Shown: positions 22,901-37,900 of the stretch, one piece after another
Position numbering within the stretch: the first letter of the stretch is position 1
Layout: every line of letters begins with the position of its first letter
Program-made: the position numbers and the translations under genes
Notes under the pieces: generated by a model
What the model saw: the letters and a program-made list of their open reading frames with translations, nothing else
Told to the model about the DNA's origin: nothing
Database searches by the model: none
Source of the DNA: Trebouxia sp. TZW2008
Lineage: Eukaryota > Chlorophyta > Trebouxiophyceae > Trebouxiales > Trebouxiaceae
Direction: 5' to 3'
Length of the DNA stretch: 64,000 nt
Assembly: GCA_002118135.1 (NCBI GenBank)
Contig: BDIU01000256.1
Span: 188,773 to 252,772 of the forward strand

Positions 22901-25900
22901 CCTTGCCAAACTCAAGGTGATGCGTTTGTCATTGATGGGAATGCTCTTGACACTTGCATGCCTGATAGATTACACAGATTTAGTCAGCTGCAGAGGTGCA
23001 CCATTGTTTTCAGCTCACATCTCCATCTCAAAAGCGCTTGTGCTGCTGCAATCCGTATGCAGGTTGACTGCTCTGGTACAGCTTTGACTTTACTAGGACG
23101 AAGGCATTCAGCAGGTTAGGCCTATACAACATGAGACATCTGCTCAGCTGTCATATGGCTTGAGCAAGTTCAGGCATATTAGTTGTTGGTGCTTCTGGCA
23201 TGTGCATGCATAACTGAACATTGCATCCAGCTTATCTGCTGACGTCTGTGCTGCATTGCTTCAGGAGACATGGGGTCATGTTGAGTTTAAGTTCACTCAG
23301 CACAAGGGAACCGATGTCTTCTTAGTCAAGATGGCTGAGGAAGACTTTGAGGCTCTGGAGGATAATCAAGTCCTGGTGCAGGTGCGAATCTTTGTCAAAG
23401 CAGCACTTGAAGCTTTGGTGTAGCAGCTGTTGGGCTGGAAATGCATGACTTGCATGCTTAGGCTGTTGCTTGGGTTGTCAAAAGCAATCTTGGTGCCTAG
23501 GTGCCCTGCTGGCATGGTGGCATTGCTTCCATGGCGTGTCCATACTGAGCCTGTGGTATCTTCTCGATCGCATGTCGTCTTTGCCGGAAAGGCCTTTAAT
23601 GTTTATGTTCTGCACAGATGATAACCAGATTGCTGCTAGATGTAGCAGCTAGAGCTTGCTGATGTGCAAAACTGACAGATGCACCATTTGAGGCTCAGTG
23701 ACTCCCTTCCTCTGCAGGGCATGATGGCCAACCGCTACATGAACACCTTCCGTGATGAGATCCTGGGCTGGAACAAGAGGCTCATGAATGTAGCAGATGT
23801 CAATCAGATCATCACAGAGATTCAGCGCACATGGGCATATCTGGAGAGTCTGTTCATTCACTCAGAGGAGGTGAAGAAGGAGCTGCCAGAGGCTGCTGTG
23901 CGCTTTGCAAACATAGACAAGGAGGTCAAGATCATTCTCAAGGTGCGTGTTGGGCCCAGTCTACCTGTACAATGCCAAGCGTTTGCCTTGCCTGATGGTG
24001 CAACCCACTCCAAAGTATGCTTGTTTGTGACTGGCTCTTCCAAGCTGCAAATGCCTGATTTTTCATCAAGTCTGGCCAGCGTAGCATACTGTCGTCCTTC
24101 AGCTGCTCCACAGACCCCCGCAAACAGCTTTGGACACGCCTTGTGGATGGGTTTGCAGGAGTTTGGTGAGACCAAGAACTGTGTGGCCGCCTGCAACAAG
24201 GAAGGCCTGATGAAGCACCTGGAGAAGCAGCAGAAAGAGCTGGAGATCTGTGAGAAGGCTCTGGCTGAATACATGGAGAGCAAGCGGCGAGCGTTCCCCA
24301 GATTCTACTTTGTGTCTTCAGCTGACCTGCTGGACATTTTGTCCAATGGCAACAACCCCATCAAGGTCATGCAGCACATGAACAAGTGCTTCCAGGTGCG
24401 CCACTGGTCTCTGTGCACCTTGCGCAATGGCCTATGCAGGGGGTCTATGACTGCGCATTTGCATAGAAGAACAGCACCTGAAATTGTTGCATGTGCCCTG
24501 TTCTGCATGTGCTGATCAGTCACGTCAATCTGTGCATGCATAATCAGCTTGCATGATTAAGATGGCAAAGGTGCAGATTTGCTTTGATGAGCCTCATCCA
24601 TTGCTAGCCGCTGCAGCGTCTTGTACGCCAGTGATGCAGCGTGACAACACACAGCAGGGTGTCAGGCATGAGCTGTGCATATGCAGGCTGTAGAGAAGTT
24701 GAAGCTGGACACTGACACACCTGCTGCTGGAGTGCGACCCAAAGGCTTGGGTATGGTGTCCTGCGTTGGCACGGAGTATGTGCCTTTCAAGAGCCCACTA
24801 CCTCTGGACAACAAGGCAAGCCATCTGTTTAATGAATCTGTTCTCAGCTCGCTGGAATTCTGGAAAGCAAGATGTCATGAGCAATACTCGTCAACTGTGC
24901 AACCAGCAAGTCTGTTAAAGCAGTTGCTGGCTTGGTGCTCTGGACCGCTGGCTTCCTCTGATAACCACTGCCAGCAACAAATTCTGCATAGCTTGCCTAG
25001 CAGGCTTGGTCTGCCATAAGAGCAAGAGCAACTGACTTGTACCTATCATAGTGTCATCATACCTAACAAGCTTAGGCTCAACAAAAGATTCCTGACCTCA
25101 TGCAGGTCGAGCAATACATGACAGACATCATCTTCAAGATGCGTGGCGACTTGCGTGAAATCCTACGCGAGTCAGTTGTAGACTACCCATCAAAGGCGCG
25201 TGAAAAGTGGATCTTTGACTGGCCCAGTCAGATCATTCTGGTGGTCAACCAGATCTACTGGTGCCAGGAAGTCGAGGAGGCTTTCATGAAGCTTGGCAAG
25301 GGCCAGAGCAATGCTCTCAAGGTAAATGTGATCAGCTGCTTGGCAATGTCTCCTGCAAGCATTCTTGAATTTGGCAAAGGGAAATGCTGTTAAGGTGATC
25401 CTGAAAAGCAGCGCATATGCTGGCTGTCAGCAGAATGTGACTTGTAAGCACTGTGTTGCGCACCTTGTACGCTGCTTCTGACAGCATGTAGCTTATGCTA
25501 AGAGAAGCTGATGCTGTCTTCTCGAGACATAATTCCTGCAGTCAATGCTGTAGACTGCTGAAATGTACTTGTGTAGCATTGCACTCAGTATGCACGCTCA
25601 GTGCTACAGGAGTACAACCAATTCCAAGTGAAGCAGCTCACCAAGCTGATTGAGGTCACACGTACTGACCTCAAAAAAGAGGACAGGCAAAAGGTCATGA
25701 ACATGATCACCATTGATGCTCACTCACGAGACATGGTGGAGAGCATTGTGGAGTCAGGCGCAGACAGGTGCCCTGTTTGCTACCTGCCATTTCAAGTGAC
25801 CATTGCAAGCTGATGCACTGCCAACTATGCATCTGATCATAGCATTGTTGCTGCAATCAAGCATACTTGATGACTACATTGTGTGCATCTGTTGCTGCAG

Positions 25901-28900
25901 GACATCAGCCTTTGCATGGATATCAGCTGGATATCAGCAATTTCTGTCCATCCTTAGATAGTGTTTTTTGCATGACATGCAGGGCTGACTGTTTCCAGTG
26001 GATGTGCCAGTTGAGGTCCTACTGGGACTCCACAGTCAATGACTGCCGTATCCGCATCTGTGATGCCACCTTTCCCTATGGGTAAGCCTTCTACTGCGGT
26101 CTCTGTAGTCCCTAGCCATGCTGATTGTCTTATCACTGTCATCTGCTGCAGCCCGAATGACAGCCTGTCACTCCTGCTGTCATTGTGCCCAAAGCTCCTG
26201 CTGCTCATGTCCATGTCCTGCATTCTCAATATTTTTATCATGCTATGCTCATGCTTGTTCACTTGTTCATGCATACAGGTATGAGTACCTGGGAAATGGT
26301 GCCAGGCTTGTGATCACCCCGCTCACAGATCGCATTTACATCACAGCCACACAGGCTTGCTGGTTGTCCATGGGCACTGCCCCAGCAGGTGGGCACTAAG
26401 CATGCTCTGCCAATCTGCCAGCTGCCAGTAACTGCCTACCCTGACAATCCTGTCACAATGTCAGCATGCATGCCAAGGCAGCTAGCAAAGCACATGATTG
26501 GGTTGCAGCTGGAAAGATGCACATCAAAGGCTTGTATGTTCCCATGAAGCTGGAATGCTTTGATGCGCACTGTAAGGCTTTCCCAGCACTTGTATTACCT
26601 GCTATGCTGCATGTACTGTTGAAGGGCATGTGCATCTTTGCTGCCATGCATCTGCGGCACTTGTATCATCCAAGATGCCAACTGTACTGCTTGATGTGCC
26701 TGCTCAGTTCTCCTGGTATGCATGCAGGCCCTGCTGGTACCGGCAAGACAGAGACCACAAAGGATCTGTCAGCCCAGCTCGGCAAGTCCATTTATGTGTT
26801 CAACTGCGCACCAGAGATGGATTACAGGACCATGGGTGACATTTTCAAGGGCCTGGCTGCCTCAGGTAACTTCCTCACAGTGGTGCCAGCTAAAACATTT
26901 GCTAGCTGCCCGCTTACATACTCCAGTCTCACTAGCTTGCAATAAGAAAATCAGAGGACAGCCCAACGGCGCTACCATATAAGCATTTCAGTCGCACAAG
27001 GTCACCAACCTTAGCTTGGATGCCTGCCTGATAGTTGCGATCAGCCATGGCATACGTGGTGCTTTACAATGCTGTGGGGCTTCACAGTAAGCTGCTAATT
27101 ACAGTCTGGAAGTGTTAGGCCTTGCTCGTAATGTCACTGGCAAAGCAATGGTAATATTGCTCTGCAGGATCCTGGGGCTGCTTTGACGAGTTCAACAGGC
27201 TGGTCCCTGAGGTGCTCAGTGTGTGCTCTGTCCAGTACAAGTGCGTCACTGATGCTCAGAAGCGCAAGACAATCCTGCCTGGGCGTGGTCTGGAATACAT
27301 TGACAGAGGCGGCCAAAAGCACAAGGTCTGCATACTTGGCCCCTTGAGCTTGTTGAAACACAGAAACTTTGTTGATGCATGAAAGCTGTTTTGGGCAGAC
27401 CTGTCTGCACAGAGCCACATGGGTTGGATGGATGCTAGGCTGTACACATGCAAAGTCAGAGCTGCCTGTCCAGCAAGGCCTAACACAGGCAACCAAATCA
27501 TTTCACGAGAAGCAAAGTCTTATCATCTGTTTGTGTGATACAGGCTATTGAGAATTACACCTTTGTGGCTGCTGATGGTGTACTCATGCCTCTGGAAGAG
27601 GGCACTTCTGCTTTCATCACCATGAACCCAGGATACATTGGCAGAGCTGAGCTGCCAGAGTCCCTCAAGGTACTGCACCCACTGCTGCTTTCCACAATAT
27701 TGACAGCCTTTCCAGTCAGATGAGGCCTGCTTGTCCATGTCTGACTGTGATGCAGTGCAACACCTGCTGCCAACCTGCAGCAGGGAGTGCACCACGTCAT
27801 GTCCCATCAATGCATGTATGCTGAGGGCATGTAGCTTGCTTGCCTGCTTGCTGAAAGCAAACAAGGAAGCTCTGAACATGAGCGATGTCATCGCCAAACC
27901 CCTGATGCAAGTGAGAGAATATCTGGATGCAGGCTCTGTTCCGGCCAATCACTGTGGTGGTGCCAGACCGGCAGCTGATCATGGAGAACATGCTCATGGC
28001 TGAAGGTTTTGTGGAGGCCAAGATGCTTGCCAAGAAGTTTGCATCCCTCTACTACCTGCTGGAGGATCTTCTGTCCCCTGCCAAGTAAGTTTATTCCACC
28101 CAACATACTGTGACTCATCAGACCCTTGCTGCTAACATACACCATGCCCCCAGTCGATATTCTGAGGCACAGTAAGCATAGGCATGCATTGCCACGTAAG
28201 CTTCTGACCATAGCAGACGATCTCTGCAAACATATGGTGCATGAATATTCATATGGAGCTACTCTACCAACTTGCAATGCCCATGCAGGCATTATGACTG
28301 GGGTCTGCGAGCTATCAAGTCAGTGCTGGTGGTGGCTGGATCCCTGCTGCGTGCTCAGGAGGGACAAGTGGAGTCTGATGTGCTGTTCCGCGCCCTGCGT
28401 GACTTCAACATCCCAAAGATCCTGTCACAGGACATGGTCATCTTCACAGGGCTCCTGCAGGACCTGTTCCCTGCTGTGGATCCCCCTAGGAAGCGTGACA
28501 TGGACTTTGAGAAGGTGCACATGCTGCTGTCTGCGCTTTGGATTGGCAGCAGCAGTCCTGTGTCTTCAGATCGCACTGTCTGCTACTGCTGCCTTGTTCG
28601 TCGACATGGATGTTGGCAGACCTGACATTTGACATGAAGTCCACCAGATCTGCTGCAAAACGCGCATTCAAGCATGATGCTAATGTGCAGTGGCCTGGCT
28701 TCAGAGGGACATATACAGTGTTCTAGCTGACATTACTGATGTGCAGGTCATTGTGGACACAGCACTCAAGATGGGTCTGACTCCAGAGGACGACTTCATT
28801 CTGCGTGTGGTTCAGTTGTCTGAGCTACTGGCCATTCGTCATTGCGTCTTCTTGATGGGTCCCACTGGCTCAGGCAGATCTGAGTGCTACAAGGTGCTGG

Positions 28901-31900
28901 CTAAAGCCATCCAGACAGGCACAGACAAGCCTGTCAACACCTACCTTGAGGCTTGCAACAGGAAAAAGGTAGCTCGTGCCTTGACCACGCACATGATGTG
29001 CTTGCTGGCAAGGTCTGTCACTGTCAGTCAGTATGCTGCATCCAGGTGCAATTCCTTCTTCATTTAGTTGTGCTGCGGCTGCAGACCTGACACCTGCCTG
29101 CCTTCAGGCATGCATGCTTTATGTCGTGTGTCATTGCGCGGCATGGTAGGATCACAGAATCGCGTTTCTCTTGGCATGACTACAGGCAATTTGAGTTGCA
29201 GTCTCATTTTCATTTGAGCACATCCCACACACAGGAAACAGATGTATCACCTCACGCTGAGCTGTTGACAACTGCGCAGGTCACCATCAGGGATCTTGAC
29301 CCTAAGAGTATCAGCACTCAGGAGCTGTATGGGTATGTCAACATGTCTACCCGTGAGTGGAAGGATGGGCTGCTGTCTTACAACATGCGTGAGCTAGCCA
29401 ACCAGCCTGATGACAATCCCAAGTGGATCCTGCTAGATGGTGACCTTGACGCCAACTGGTAAGAGACGTAGTCTCTCTCATGGGCCTCAATATACTGTGC
29501 ATGATATCTCTGTTGAACCTCAAGGCATTGTGCGTTTCACTCAGATCCTGCGTAGCACCTTGAGCATGCAATGACACAAATGCAGCTGTCAGGGCAGGGC
29601 TGTTGAATGTTGAATGTCAATGCTGTGTCAGCTGATGAATGTTGTGCAGGATTGAGAGCATGAACAGTGTCATGGATGATAACCGGCTGTTGACTCTGCC
29701 CTCAAATGAACGTATCAGGCTGCTGCCTCACATGAAGATGATCTTTGAGATCAGAGATCTTAAGTATGCCACACCTGCAACAGCCACAAGGGCTGGCATC
29801 TTGTACATTTCAGAGGGCCAGCAGTGGAATAACATGGTACAGTCATGGATACAGAAGGTTGTCAGGTGAGCTGCAGCCTGCAGATCATTGTCAGCCAGCA
29901 GCTGACAGCCTGTATAGTGTGTTGGTCATTTCTAGCTGACGTCCTGCATAGCATGGCGGTATGCCTTGCTGATGTTTTCCAGACCTTCTTTAGAGTTTTT
30001 AAGCAAAACCTGCTTGTTCATTGATGATGGCACTTGCAAATGCCTTGCAAAAGCGAACCATGGCTGCAGCAATTGCTTAACCTGCGTTTCATTGCATCTG
30101 TTGCAAATGTGACTGTTGTACTCAAGATCCACTACCATTGCCTACACCTCCTCCACCAACATCCCCACCACCATCACACATCTACCTGTCCTAGCATCTG
30201 CACAACCAGATACAGGGTCAAGACTCTTTCTGCTGTTGCAGGCCGTATGCAGATAAGGCAAAATGGAAGGATGTTGAGCAGCCCATCGGCTGGATGCGGG
30301 AATTGTTTGTCAAGTATGTGCCACCGACCATCTTTGAGATGAAGAAGGCATACTCTCCTGTGACGCCTCTGAATGCCATGAACTACGTCACCACTCTGGT
30401 CAACATCTTGGAGGGCTGCCTGAAGCCAGAGAACCTGAACAACAAGGCAGACCAGCCCATGTTCGAGATGATGTTTGCCTTTGCCATGATCTGGGCCTTT
30501 GGAGGTGCTTTGTGTGAGAAGGATGGCATCAGCTACAGGTGTGCCCTCAGATCAAGCCTTGAACATCAAGGTTGTACCCATGTAGTTGCTGCTGTTAGGC
30601 ATTTGTGTCGCAGCAATACTTGCGCTTTGTGTTGAGGGTCCTAGCATGACACTGACAGTGTACTTGATGGTGGCTATTGCGCCTGCTGAGTTCAAGTGCT
30701 TGCTGTTCTGTCATAGCAGCTACTTATCATGCTGCGCATAGATTCTCGTGTTGATCAAGTGATTAAGGCACCTTCATGAAACTTGCAGGAAGAACTTTGA
30801 CAAGTGGTGGAAGGGGACTTGGACAACAGTCAAGATCCCTGGCAAGGGCACTATCTATGACTACTTTGTCAACTTCAAGACAAGCAAGTTCACCCCTTGG
30901 ACAGACCTGGTCACAGATATTGACTATGACTCTGGCATGCCCATGTCCAGTTTGTTTGTGCCAACAGCAGAGACATCCTCCTTGAGGTTCTTCTTGGACC
31001 TGATGGTTGCCCTCAAGAAGCCCATCATGTTTGTTGGTGGTGCTGGTGTCGGTGAGTCTTTCTGCCTGCATGCTGTACAATTGCAAGGCACAATGCCCGC
31101 CAAGCACTCATGTGAACAAGCGTCCCAACTGCATTTTACAACTTGGGCTGAGCAAGCTATCCATGCGTCACTGTGACTGCAAAGCGTGGCCTGCGTAGAG
31201 GACTTCCTATGCACAAGATTTTGAGACACACGTGCTTGCTGTTTGGGAGCTGATCTGTGTTCATTTTGTTGTTTGCTGGCATATAGGCAAGACTCAACTG
31301 GTGAAGGGCAAATTGGCACAGTTGCCTGAGGACATGGCCTCCCTGTCCATCAGCTTCAACTATTTCACTGATGTCATCTCCTTCCAGAAGATCCTGGAGT
31401 CTCCTCTGGAAAAGAAGGTCAGCTAGCCAGCATTGTTTGTATGCATGATGCCGCAAAGCACTGCAACATGACATGCTGCTAATTGTCCCAGCTGCACATG
31501 CTACATGAAATGCACCGCACATTCAAAAAGCGCAGCTGCAGGCATTTAGCGTCGCCCACTCCAACCTTCAGCATTGAGAGCCTCAAGATGTTGCACCTGA
31601 AAGTGCCCATCAGCCCTGTCATGATGGATATTTGACAGGTCTTGTCCATTGTCATGCTAGTACACTGCATCCTGGTCATGGTGTACAGGCTGGCATCAAC
31701 TATGGGCCGCCAGGCACCAAGCAGCTCATCTATTTTGTGGATGACTTGAACATGCCCAAGCTGGACCCCTACGAGACAGCCATGCCCATCTCGCTGATTC
31801 GCCAGCACCTGGGCTGGGGTCACTGGTTTGATAGAGCCAAGCTGACCCAGAAGAACATCAACAACACCCAGTGAGCGTCCTGCAATGCTTTCCATGCGTA

Positions 31901-34900
31901 CATGCTGCAAGCCAAGTTGCTGGCAGAGCAACATTTGTTGCATATGAGCCTGGTGGCTGCATTAAGCATAGAAGTCTGTAAGGCATTGTAAAGGATGCCT
32001 GTGTTCCAACAAGCAACCCAGAATTTGATGGCCGCTTGTACAGTACTGAAGTAAATGTTTTGAGAGCGCATCATTTTGGAATGCCTCAAAAGTGTATCAG
32101 ACTCATCTGTGTTGCACAGGTATGTTGCTTGCATGAACCCCACTGCTGGTTCCTTTGTCGTGAACCCCCGGCTGCAACGCCTGTTCATGACTTTGGCAGT
32201 GGAGTTCCCAGGACAGGAGTCCCTCATGAAGATCTATGGCACCTTTGTGACTGGTCATCTCAAGAAATTCTCAGCAGATGTGCAGGTAAGAGCATCTCTC
32301 AATTTCACATGTGTGCCAGATATCATGTCATGCTTTGTGCATGTTCTGTTGTTGCCCAAGCTTACACGCCATCATGTGCATATGAGCATTGAAGAGTCTG
32401 AGTGTAGCAACATGTAGATCAAAGCAGATACTTCCACTCATGGGCATGTAGGCTTGTCTTGTAGAATTTCCTTTACCTTGCTTCTGTGCTGCACAGGAAA
32501 TGGGCACCAAGATTCTGCAGGCTGCCTTGGCTTTGCATGAGAAGGTGGCTGGCACCTTCAGAAAGACCGCAGTGAACTTCCACTATGAGTTCACTGTGCG
32601 CCATTTGGCAAATGTCTTCCAGGGCCTGCTCATGTCCACTCCTGAGCAGTTCAACAATGTGACCAAGCTGTCACGCTTGTGGCTCCATGAGTCAGAGCGT
32701 GTGTATGCTGACAGGCTGGTCTCTGCAGCGGTGAGCACCTCTCTTGCTGAGCAATCTGCCATATAGCTAAAACAGGCTACAGCACCTTCATTCTAGCCTT
32801 GCAGCAAGCACTCAATACGTAATGTCAATGCATATCTGTAGTCACTGACAGATGTGCATTTGCCGTATCATCTGAGCTGCTTGTCAAGCAAATGACCAGC
32901 CAAACAAGACCTCTGTACTTGAGGTGGCATCCCAGATCTACAGATGCTCTGATGTGTTGCAGGACCTCAGCAACTACAACAAGAATGCTGTGATCATTGC
33001 CAAGAAGTACTTCAATGTGTCTGACATTGATGACTACTACAAGAAGGCTGATGCCAAGCCCCTCATCTTCTGCCACTTTGCCCGTGGCCTAGGTGACAAA
33101 GTCTACAATGAGGTCACAGAGTTCAAAGATCTGTACAAGACTCTGATGGAGGTACAGACTCATCACAATGCAACATGACTGGTTTTGTCACACAGCCTTT
33201 GCATGCTGCAGTGTCTTTGTCAGAGACTGCTTGCTGACACCATGCACCTGTCCTACTGTGCGTTTCACTTGTGACTGTACTTAATCTGAAATGAAAACGC
33301 TTTTTACGAATTACATACAGTTTACCACAACTGTACGTGGGCCAGCCATCAAAGCATTTCAGATTAAGGGTAAAGCAATTCACTGTCTGCCGACAACAGC
33401 TCCAGCTGCTGAGATTGCAACAGCTGCAGTCACACTTTCACAACTGGTCGTCCTGTGCCCTGCAGGCATTGAATGAGTACAATGAGACAAATGCAGTCAT
33501 GGACCTTGTTTTGTTTGAGGACGCCATGAAGCATGTCTGCCGTATCTCTCGTATCATCTCAAGCCCAAGGTATGTCCGTCATCTCTGCTGCCCACTAACT
33601 TTTCCACAACCACCTTTTCTGTTACAATGTGTTCTGCTTCACAGGGCGTAAACGTCACACAACACAAGATTTGTTTTAGGTCGCGTTCATACAGCTCAAA
33701 GTCATGCTGCCCTCATGCTGATCTGCTGCCGACTGATAGAGCGTATGTGTGTCTTGTGCAGTGGTCATGCTTTGCTAGTGGGTGTTGGAGGCTCTGGCAA
33801 GCAGAGCTTAGCTCGCTTGTCAGGGTTCATTTGTGGATATGCCACCTACACAATTGTCATCTCAGGCAACTATGGCATGAACAACTTCCGTGAGGACTTG
33901 CAGAAGATGTACAAGCGAGCAGGTGTCAAGGTAGTTGCTCATAAAGTTGCATCACAAAGTTGTGAATGAGGACCTTCTGTCATTGGAGTCACGGAGCTCA
34001 TGACAACAGTGAGTCTGTAGTTGCTGTCATCATCAGTTGGCAGTCTGCTGTCCCCGAGCACTGTCTGCCATCTGACACCACGTTCTGGCTTGGTGCTTGC
34101 TTGCGCCACTTGCAGTGCGATGTGTTTGCTGCAGTGCACTCAGGCTAAGTGCCCTATGCGTCTGTGCAGGGTGAAGGCATCATGTTCCTGTTCACAGACA
34201 GCCAGATTGTTGATGAGAAGATGCTCGTCTACATCAATGACCTGCTCTCCAGTGGAGAGATCCCTGACTTGTTTGCTCAAGAGGACAAGGATGAGATCAT
34301 CAATGCTGTGCGGTCTGAGACCAAGGCCCTTGGCTTGGTAGACACTGCAGAGAACTGCTGGTCAACTTTTATTCAGAAGGCAGGACTCTGTCCCCATTGC
34401 CCTGCAACATCCAATAGCAGCATCACTCAGGCAGCTTCAGACCTGCTCCATGGATGCATGCTCATGATGCATGAGCTTTGGGAAAGCAGAACATGCACAG
34501 TGTACAGCATCAACACCCTGCAGCCAAGGAGTGTAGTGGCATCAATACAAAGACAGTGCTCGTTTGAACAGGAAAATCATGCTCGATCAGTGTACACAGC
34601 ATCAAGAATTAGTTGGACTACACTGTTTCAGCATCAGCTTAGAGTGTCTGCTCAGTGGCATCAGGCTTAGCCTCTGCTGATGGCATGCAGGTGAGGAACA
34701 ATCTGCACATGGTGTTCACAGCCAGTCCTGTTGGGGCCAACTTCCGCATTCGTAGTCAACGCTTCCTGGCCACGATCAACTCAACTGTCATTGACTGGTT
34801 CCAGCCATGGCCAGAAGCATCTCTGCACAGGTTAGCAGCTGCCCTTTGTCCAACCTGTATTGAAAATCTGCCCAAGCAAACATCATTCCATGCTCTTGTG

Positions 34901-37900
34901 TGATCAGCAACACCTGTGTGACCTGTGTGATCAGCAACACGTGGCACACGGATCAGACCATCGTACCCAGCAGTACCTGTACACATCCGTGCCGTCATGC
35001 TTGCAGCAGACCTACAGCCAGACAACCACTTACTGAGACATTGCCTAATTTACTGGTGCGCTTGTGCCATTGGCTCGCTTGTACGCATGGTTGACCTGTT
35101 GCCAGAAGCTTGCTATGCTTGCCAGCACATTGCTTGAACTCCCGGTCTACCGATATCATCATTCCCCTTGATTGTGTACAGTGTGGCAAAGAAGTTTTTG
35201 GACGATGTGGAGCTGGGCAGCGAGGTTATAAGAGCTGCTGTGGTGGAGTTCATGCCATACAGTTTTGCAGCTGTCAATGCACAGTCCAAGCGCTTCCTAG
35301 AGGCAAGGCCTGCATGCTCCAAATTCATGATGCCATAGCACTTATGCCCACTGTCCTGATCTTGCCTGTGTCCAGCTCTGATGACACACCTTGCATTGCT
35401 CAAAGCATAAGGGATGCATGCAAGCAGAACAGATACGTCATCTGTGTGGTCATGCCTTGATTCTAGCTTGCCTCAACTCTGTTGCAGAGGTGTTCATTGT
35501 AATGACTGCTTGCATGGATGATGCAGGTTGAGAAACGTTACAACTACACCACTCCCAAGACCTTCCTGGAGCTGATTAAGCTGTACAAGAGCGTGCTGGC
35601 TCGTAAGCGCAACCAGGTCCAAGAAGCCATTGACAGGCTAGACACGGTGAGGCTTGAGTCTTGCACCTTTCTTGCCAGGACTACCACCGTGTCAACTTTG
35701 AAAACGGCATGAATGCTCCATTGTACAAGATAGTCTGTACAGACTCAAGAAAGCATGTCAAAGACTCAGACAGGCAGCCTCATGCTGTGGCGAGATGCAC
35801 TCCATTGGCATCTACATCATGACTGGTGCTGAAGCATTTTGCTCCACATTCTGATTGCGGCACCTTTTCACTGTGCGTGCCTCACACCCTGTTTGGCCAT
35901 CGTGAGCATCTCTTCTTCATGCCATGCCCATGCTTGTTTGCCTGCCGCAGGGATTGGCTAAGCTCCAGAAGACACAGAAGGATGTGGATGTGCTGGTGGA
36001 GGAAGCCAAGATCAAGGCTGTAGAGGTGGAAAAGAAGGTTGCTGGCGCTGATGCCTTTGCTGAGCAGGTCAGGCTGCACCAGAAGCTCCACAGTCATTGT
36101 GCTCTCCTGCGTCTTACGTCACCCACCAAACAGGGTGCCTGTCTCAGCTTGCCAGCGCAGTAAGTATACATACTGCTTCCTGTGCTGTCTTGCCCGTCTC
36201 GAGTTGCATGGCTGCTGAGACAGGATCCGCCTCTAACAAGACACTGCTCACAATATTGCACCTGTTGCAGGTGGGCGTGGAGAAGACCAAGGTGAACCAG
36301 GAGAATGAAGCTGCTCAGGTGGAGGCTGAGAAATGTGGCGTCATTGCCAAGGACGTCACAGAGCTGCAGGCCCGCTGTGAGAAGGACCTGGCAGCTGCTG
36401 AGCCCCTGGTTGCCCAAGCTGAGGCTGCCTTGGACACCCTGAACAAGAAGGATCTTGGTACTGCACACTGCCTGTGCTCCCCTGAATGCAATCTTGGAGT
36501 GCTTTACCCACAGAACTGTGAAGAGTGCTGTTGGGGATGTGCATAACAAGAGAATAGATTGCTAAGAGGCATGCTGTCGCTCCCTGACAATCAGTGCTGT
36601 TGCAGACTTATGGTGCACAGAATATTCTTGTCCTTCTCAGTGTGACCTTTTGGCTGGAAATGCATATCTGCTCAGGTCATTGATAGGATGCTCAAGCATG
36701 CTGTCACGCAGTTTTGTTGACAGCAGTCATGTGATGTGAAGGTGAGGCTAAGTCTCTGAAGAAGCCGCCAGCGGGCGTGGATGATATCACAGCTGTGGTC
36801 ATCATCCTGCTTGAGGGCAACCCTAAGGACAAGTCCTGGGGCGCTGCTTGCAAGGTAAAGCTTCTAAACTTCAGCCTCTGGAACATGCTGGATGCAACTT
36901 TGTAGGTACACATGATGTTGTGCCCTGGTTGCAGTTGATGAACAATGTTGACAAGTTCCTGGAGCGCCTCAAGACCTTTAAGCCCTTGATTGATGAGGGC
37001 AAGATTCCCAAAAAGAGTTTTGACGCAACACGCTCTTACCTGGAGCTTCCTCATTTCAACAGGTGAGACTTTACCAGCCTTACATTTCACAGCATATAGA
37101 GCATTCACCAAGCAGGACAAGTGCTGAGCCATGAATATGACAGCTCCACATGTACTAGCAAGCATCCCTAATGAGGCAAATAGTGCCTCAATAATCATGC
37201 CCTATTGGTGATGCACTTTGGCGCTGGTGCCAAGGTACATCACAAGTCTTCCACAATTCTCAATACCTCACATGAGTGCGCGACATCATTTCAATCATGT
37301 CCAACTCAGCAACATGCCTGATTTCGCGTGCAGGGACATCATTTCCAACAAGTCTAAGGCAGCTGCTGGACTGTGTGATTGGGCCATCAACATCGTCAAA
37401 TACTATGATGTGGTATCTGAGGTGGAGCCCAAGCGGCTGGAGCTGGCTGGTGCCAATGAGAAGCTGGCTGCAGCCAACACCACCTTGAAGCAGGTCCAGG
37501 ACAAGGTGGCCCTGCTGAATGCTCAGGTGCAAGAGCTTGAGGACCAGTACAACAAGGTGGGCACTTCATACAGCACATCTGTCAGACAGGCTGCAGATGT
37601 CTCACAAAAAGTGGTCTTTGAGCTGCCGTCAAAAGGCCACAAGGAATGGAAGGCGATGCATTTGCCGTCTGCATGCTCCGGTTGCTGCTGCCCAAATTCA
37701 TCTGACTCTGCTCTGCTACTACCCTTTACAATCTCATGGCATGTAGCCAAGCATGACACAGCATCAGCATCAGGGACAGTTGCAATGCTGCAAGCATGTT
37801 GCTGAATATATTGTGCTATATTGCAGGCTCTGGCAGAGAAGAATGCTGCCATTGCTGAGTCAGAGCGGTGCCAGCGCAAGTTGGGTCTGGCAAACCGTCT

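Noticed and set aside
23858..24283. Minus-strand open frame of about 140 codons opposite dynein exons
   Set aside because: It is the shadow of conserved plus-strand exons and resembles no protein.
24687..25019. Continuous open frame reading through the end of a dynein exon for 70 more codons
   Set aside because: The extra residues have no dynein character, and the conserved sequence resumes at 25106 in phase if a GC donor at 24816 is used.
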